64,000 nt of DNA from Galdieria sulphuraria. Its lineage: Eukaryota; Rhodophyta; Bangiophyceae; Galdieriales; Galdieriaceae. This document shows, piece by piece, positions 61,289 to 64,000 of the stretch (the stretch's first letter is position 1; the number at the start of each line of letters is the position of its first letter). Below the pieces are notes generated by a model. It saw only the letters and a list, made by a program, of their open reading frames with translations. It had not been told where the DNA came from and made no database searches. Location: positions 1 to 64,000 of the forward strand of contig NW_005178458.1 of assembly GCF_000341285.1 (NCBI RefSeq), read 5' to 3'. A program made the position numbers and the translations under genes.

Positions 61289-61498
61289 GTAATAGTCTAT
61301 TCTTTCGTCGACTGGACAACAACTTTCGTGTTGTAGAACCCAAAATAAATGCATAAGCTCCGTTCTTCAATATCTTTGAAAAGCACTTGTCCTCGTTATA
61401 CTTTTCAAGATTGTGCAAATAGCCCTATAGTCAAACTGAACGGGACACTTGTCTTATATTTCCAAGTATCCAAAACTAGAACAATGTGACAACGACAT

Positions 61499-61536
61499 GT
61501 CACCAAAGTTATTGTCTTACCAATAACTTTGGTGAC
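61499..61536. repeat. perfect 16-bp inverted repeat (stem-loop)
   Basis: GTCACCAAAGTTATTG at 61499-61514 is followed by loop TCTTAC and the exact complement at 61521-61536. It lies between the convergent ARID and eRF3 genes, 215 bp past the eRF3 stop on the minus strand. It could be a 3'-end or small-RNA hairpin, or the remnant of a short inverted-repeat element. Confidence 0.85.
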
Positions 61537-61750
61537 CCGTCTCGACCTTACAGCTGTTTAGTGTGTAGGAGCAACTGAACATGAATTCTTGCTTCCTTTT
61601 ATGCTATCGATGTATCAATCTTGAAGCGTTCAACAGATTTTTTTGCTGCAATATTCGTGCCCGAAATGCGGTATAATTCCAATATTCAATGCTGAAATTT
61701 CCAAACTATCCAGCAACTGTGTCGTTTATCTATTCATGTATACTTACATG

Positions 61751-63923
61751 CTAATCTGCACTAATGGTATTTCCAACTTTTTGAATGACTCCTACTGCAA
61801 CTGTTTTTCCTTCGTCACGAAGGATGAATCGACCCAACTGCGGAAATTCTTTGAAGGGCAAAATACAGACTGGTTGAGCAACGGACATGCGAGCAATGGC
61901 TGCCATTCCTGGTTTTAAGAATTTTGGTCGTTTTTGTACCTAAACCCTGCATTCAGATATCAAAGTACTAAAATGAAAATATTAAGCTAACCACTTGGTT
62001 CGTTTTACGATCAACTTGTGCCAACAATTTTTCAATTGTGCATTCCTCGACCGCCGCATGTACATGCATAACACAACTATATCCTGCACAAATGATGTTC
62101 TTATAGTCTAAAAGCATAATCTGAGCATCAAACAAAGAGCTTCCCTATCACGAACAATTAAAATCTCGATTAAATTGGTTCAAACTCAAACTTTACTTGA
62201 ACCAGCGCGTCAGCCTCACATAACACAAACCCCATTCGAATATCTTCTTCCTCAATTCCCTTTATTCTAATACGAACATTATCTCCAGGTTCTGCTCTTT
62301 CTACTTCAGTACTTTCGATGAATATTGCATCCACAACAACTTCAACCTGTAATTCTTCAAAACTCAGTTCCTCTCTGATGAATAGAAGTAAACAAAGAAC
62401 TTGCCCGGTTAGGCATCATAAAGAGATGTTGATCTCTAGTTATCACTCCAGCTTCTAATTTTCCGCACACTACGGTTCCCATCTCTTTGTATTTGTCTGT
62501 AACTGGCATTCGCACCTAATCAATAAGTCTAAGTATGTAATAATTCTCTTATTGACGGAGCTTACTTTCGAATCATGTACCCTCTGCGGAGGTTTAAGTT
62601 CGTCCAATATCGTTAATAGAGGACCATTCGTGTACCAATTGCATATCGCTGGATCTACCTTCTCCAGCAGATTCTGACCAGTGTAACCAGAAATAGGAAT
62701 CCAGTAGATGTCTTGAGGCTTCCAACCAATCTACCTCATATCCAGTAAACTACGACTATTACATTACAAAATTATCTACAACTTACCTGCTTTAGAAAAG
62801 GTAACAATTTCTCACAACATTCATCATATCGAGCTTTGTTCCAAGTACCATCGGGATTCAAAATACTCGGGTCGTCCATCTTATTCACGGCAACTATTAG
62901 TTGTCGGACTCCTGCTGTTTTTGCCAACATAGCATGTTCTCTTGTCTGACCTCCACGTTCAAAGCCTGTTTCAAATTCTCCTTTACGGGCGGAAATTACC
63001 TATTGGCAGAATAGATCATAAAACAAACAAATCTGACGTATCATAACTTACGAGAACTGCAATATCAGCTTGTGTTGCACCACCGATCATTTGCGGCACA
63101 AAGTTTTTGTGACCGGGAGCGTCTAAAATAGTGAAATGCTTATGTTCAGTCAGAAACTCTGCTCTTCCACACTCTTCTGTCTTTCCTTTTGCACGCTCCT
63201 AAGACAACAAATCTATTTGCACGCCCTTCTTTGGTCAAAACTATACAAACCTGTTCTGTTGTGTCCAACGCCCAAGCATACTTCCAAGTTTCACGATTCT
63301 TGGCTTTTGCCTCTCTCTCTTATACAGAAATAAGAATTTAAAAATAACAACCTTCTTTCACCTACCAAACTTTTCCATGGTTCTGTCGTCAACCATTCCA
63401 GTTAAATATAGAATGTGTCCGGAGACGGTAGATTTTCCGGCATCCACGTGACCAATAAAGACAATATTAACGTGTTTTCTTGAGGAAGAGTCAAAGTTTG
63501 CATTCCTGGTTCTCTGCTCATATTCTTCCTCTTCCCATGTTCCTTCTGAACTGTGCTCATCTATCTTCTTTGGTGGTTCCTGAACACTCATCGACTGTAA
63601 CTGGCCACTCAGCTAAGCATCACATCCCGTTGATATTCATAAAAAAAAGGAGATAACTTCACTTACAGTATCCTGGTCGCTTTCATGTTTCTTTGTATTT
63701 CGTGATTGTTCCTCACTGCTCACCAAGTTGTCTTCCCAAGACTCTTGGAAACCAGTGACGAGAGGTTTCTACAATATTTACGACTGAGTTGCAAAACAAT
63801 GACGACCCAAATAAGCACCACCTTTGGCAAAGTTTCCGTATCTACTTCGCCATTGGAAATAGGTTCATCTAAGTCCTTTGAAAGAAAGCTTTTAGGAACA
63901 AACTCTTTCGCTTGAGGATTCAT
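61751..63923 (-). CDS. ERF3: eukaryotic peptide chain release factor GTPase eRF3
   Basis: Eleven exons on the minus strand: 63923-63822, 63768-63667, 63612-63366, 63318-63251, 63198-63052, 62999-62787, 62730-62566, 62515-62405, 62346-62197, 62144-61992, 61939-61751. Residues 1-14 ([13 protein letters not shown]) are a PAM2 motif, which binds poly(A)-binding protein, as in eRF3/SUP35. GTPase motifs: [20 protein letters not shown] and NKMD. The C-terminal domains read [37 protein letters not shown] and [13 protein letters not shown]. Intron 8 uses a GC-AG pair (GCAAGT at 62404-62399). eRF3 with eRF1 terminates translation. The start ATG directly precedes the PAM2 motif, but the frame is open back to about 63958 and an upstream exon beyond the window is possible. 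Confidence 0.92.
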
Positions 63924-64000
63924 ATCCAAGTCGCCAAGCACTCCCAATTCCACCAACTCTCAGTAATGAGTGGAACAGGGAATGTTTTCACAACGTGGTT

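Noticed and set aside
61112-61418. Leu/Ser-rich, Thr/His-rich and Arg/Glu-rich frames near 61.2-61.4 kb
   Set aside because: Produced by the AC/GA microsatellite.
1-64000. Retroelements, Polinton-like elements, CRISPR arrays, rRNA genes
   Set aside because: No reverse transcriptase, integrase, capsid, long terminal repeat, spacer array or rRNA sequence was recognised on either strand.

Overview
This is nuclear DNA from a compact eukaryotic genome, most likely a unicellular red alga of the Cyanidiophyceae (Galdieria-like). That placement is inferred from gene content and architecture, not from a database match. Genes are packed on both strands and many are intronless. Where introns occur they are mostly about 43-61 nt with GT-AG ends. 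The gene set includes plastid functions (SQD2-type sulfolipid synthase, lumenal CtpA protease, plastid NusG-like factor, RUS protein) and mitochondrial ones (NDUFA12, NDUFAF2, a twin CX9C protein, an organellar RF1). A bacterial-style FetA/FetB ABC pair lies in operon-like order, and gene acquisition from bacteria is well known in this algal group. I saw no retroelement, virus-like element, CRISPR array or rRNA.

Layout. 0-8 kb (+): PHS phosphate-type transporter, topoisomerase III beta, a zinc-repeat protein with a CAAX end, and an APC amino acid/polyamine permease. 8-19.6 kb: SQD2 (-), a CaMKI-like kinase with CAAX (+), IPK1 (-), CtpA (+), CWF19L1/Drn1 (+), a second paralogous CaMKI-like kinase with CAAX (-), and a twin CX9C protein (+). 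19.8-24.4 kb: FetB and FetA (-), NusG-like (+), NDUFAF2 (-). 25-34.7 kb is rich in regulators: a TOPORS-like RING protein (-), bZIP (+), NAD-dependent glycerol-3-phosphate dehydrogenase (-), tRNA-Ile(AAU) (-), SHAQKYF-type MYB (+), R2R3-MYB (+), and a RAP1-like BRCT/Myb protein (-). 35-42.7 kb (+): PD-(D/E)XK nuclease, a small spliced unknown gene, RF1, a CCCH-finger/membrane protein, NDUFA12. 43-49.5 kb: photolyase-domain/RUS fusion (-), SSAT-like acetyltransferase (+), epsin (-), bZIP (-). 49.5-51.8 kb has no supported gene. 51.8-64 kb: endonuclease V (+), a fucosyltransferase-like enzyme (-), a coiled-coil protein (+), a long bZIP protein (-), an ARID/armadillo protein (+), and the translation termination factor eRF3 (-).

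Exon joins below were worked out by hand from reading frame, splice sites and protein-family alignment. For most multi-exon genes the joined length is an exact multiple of three. The strongest observations are: (i) a 5-nt microexon at the same codon position in both CaMKI-like kinases; (ii) the FetA-FetB pair in bacterial order, 19 nt apart; (iii) a photolyase antenna-type domain fused to a RUS domain; (iv) a RAP1-type telomere protein candidate; (v) three proteins with C-terminal CAAX boxes within 13 kb; (vi) divergent gene pairs whose start codons are only 31-79 bp apart.
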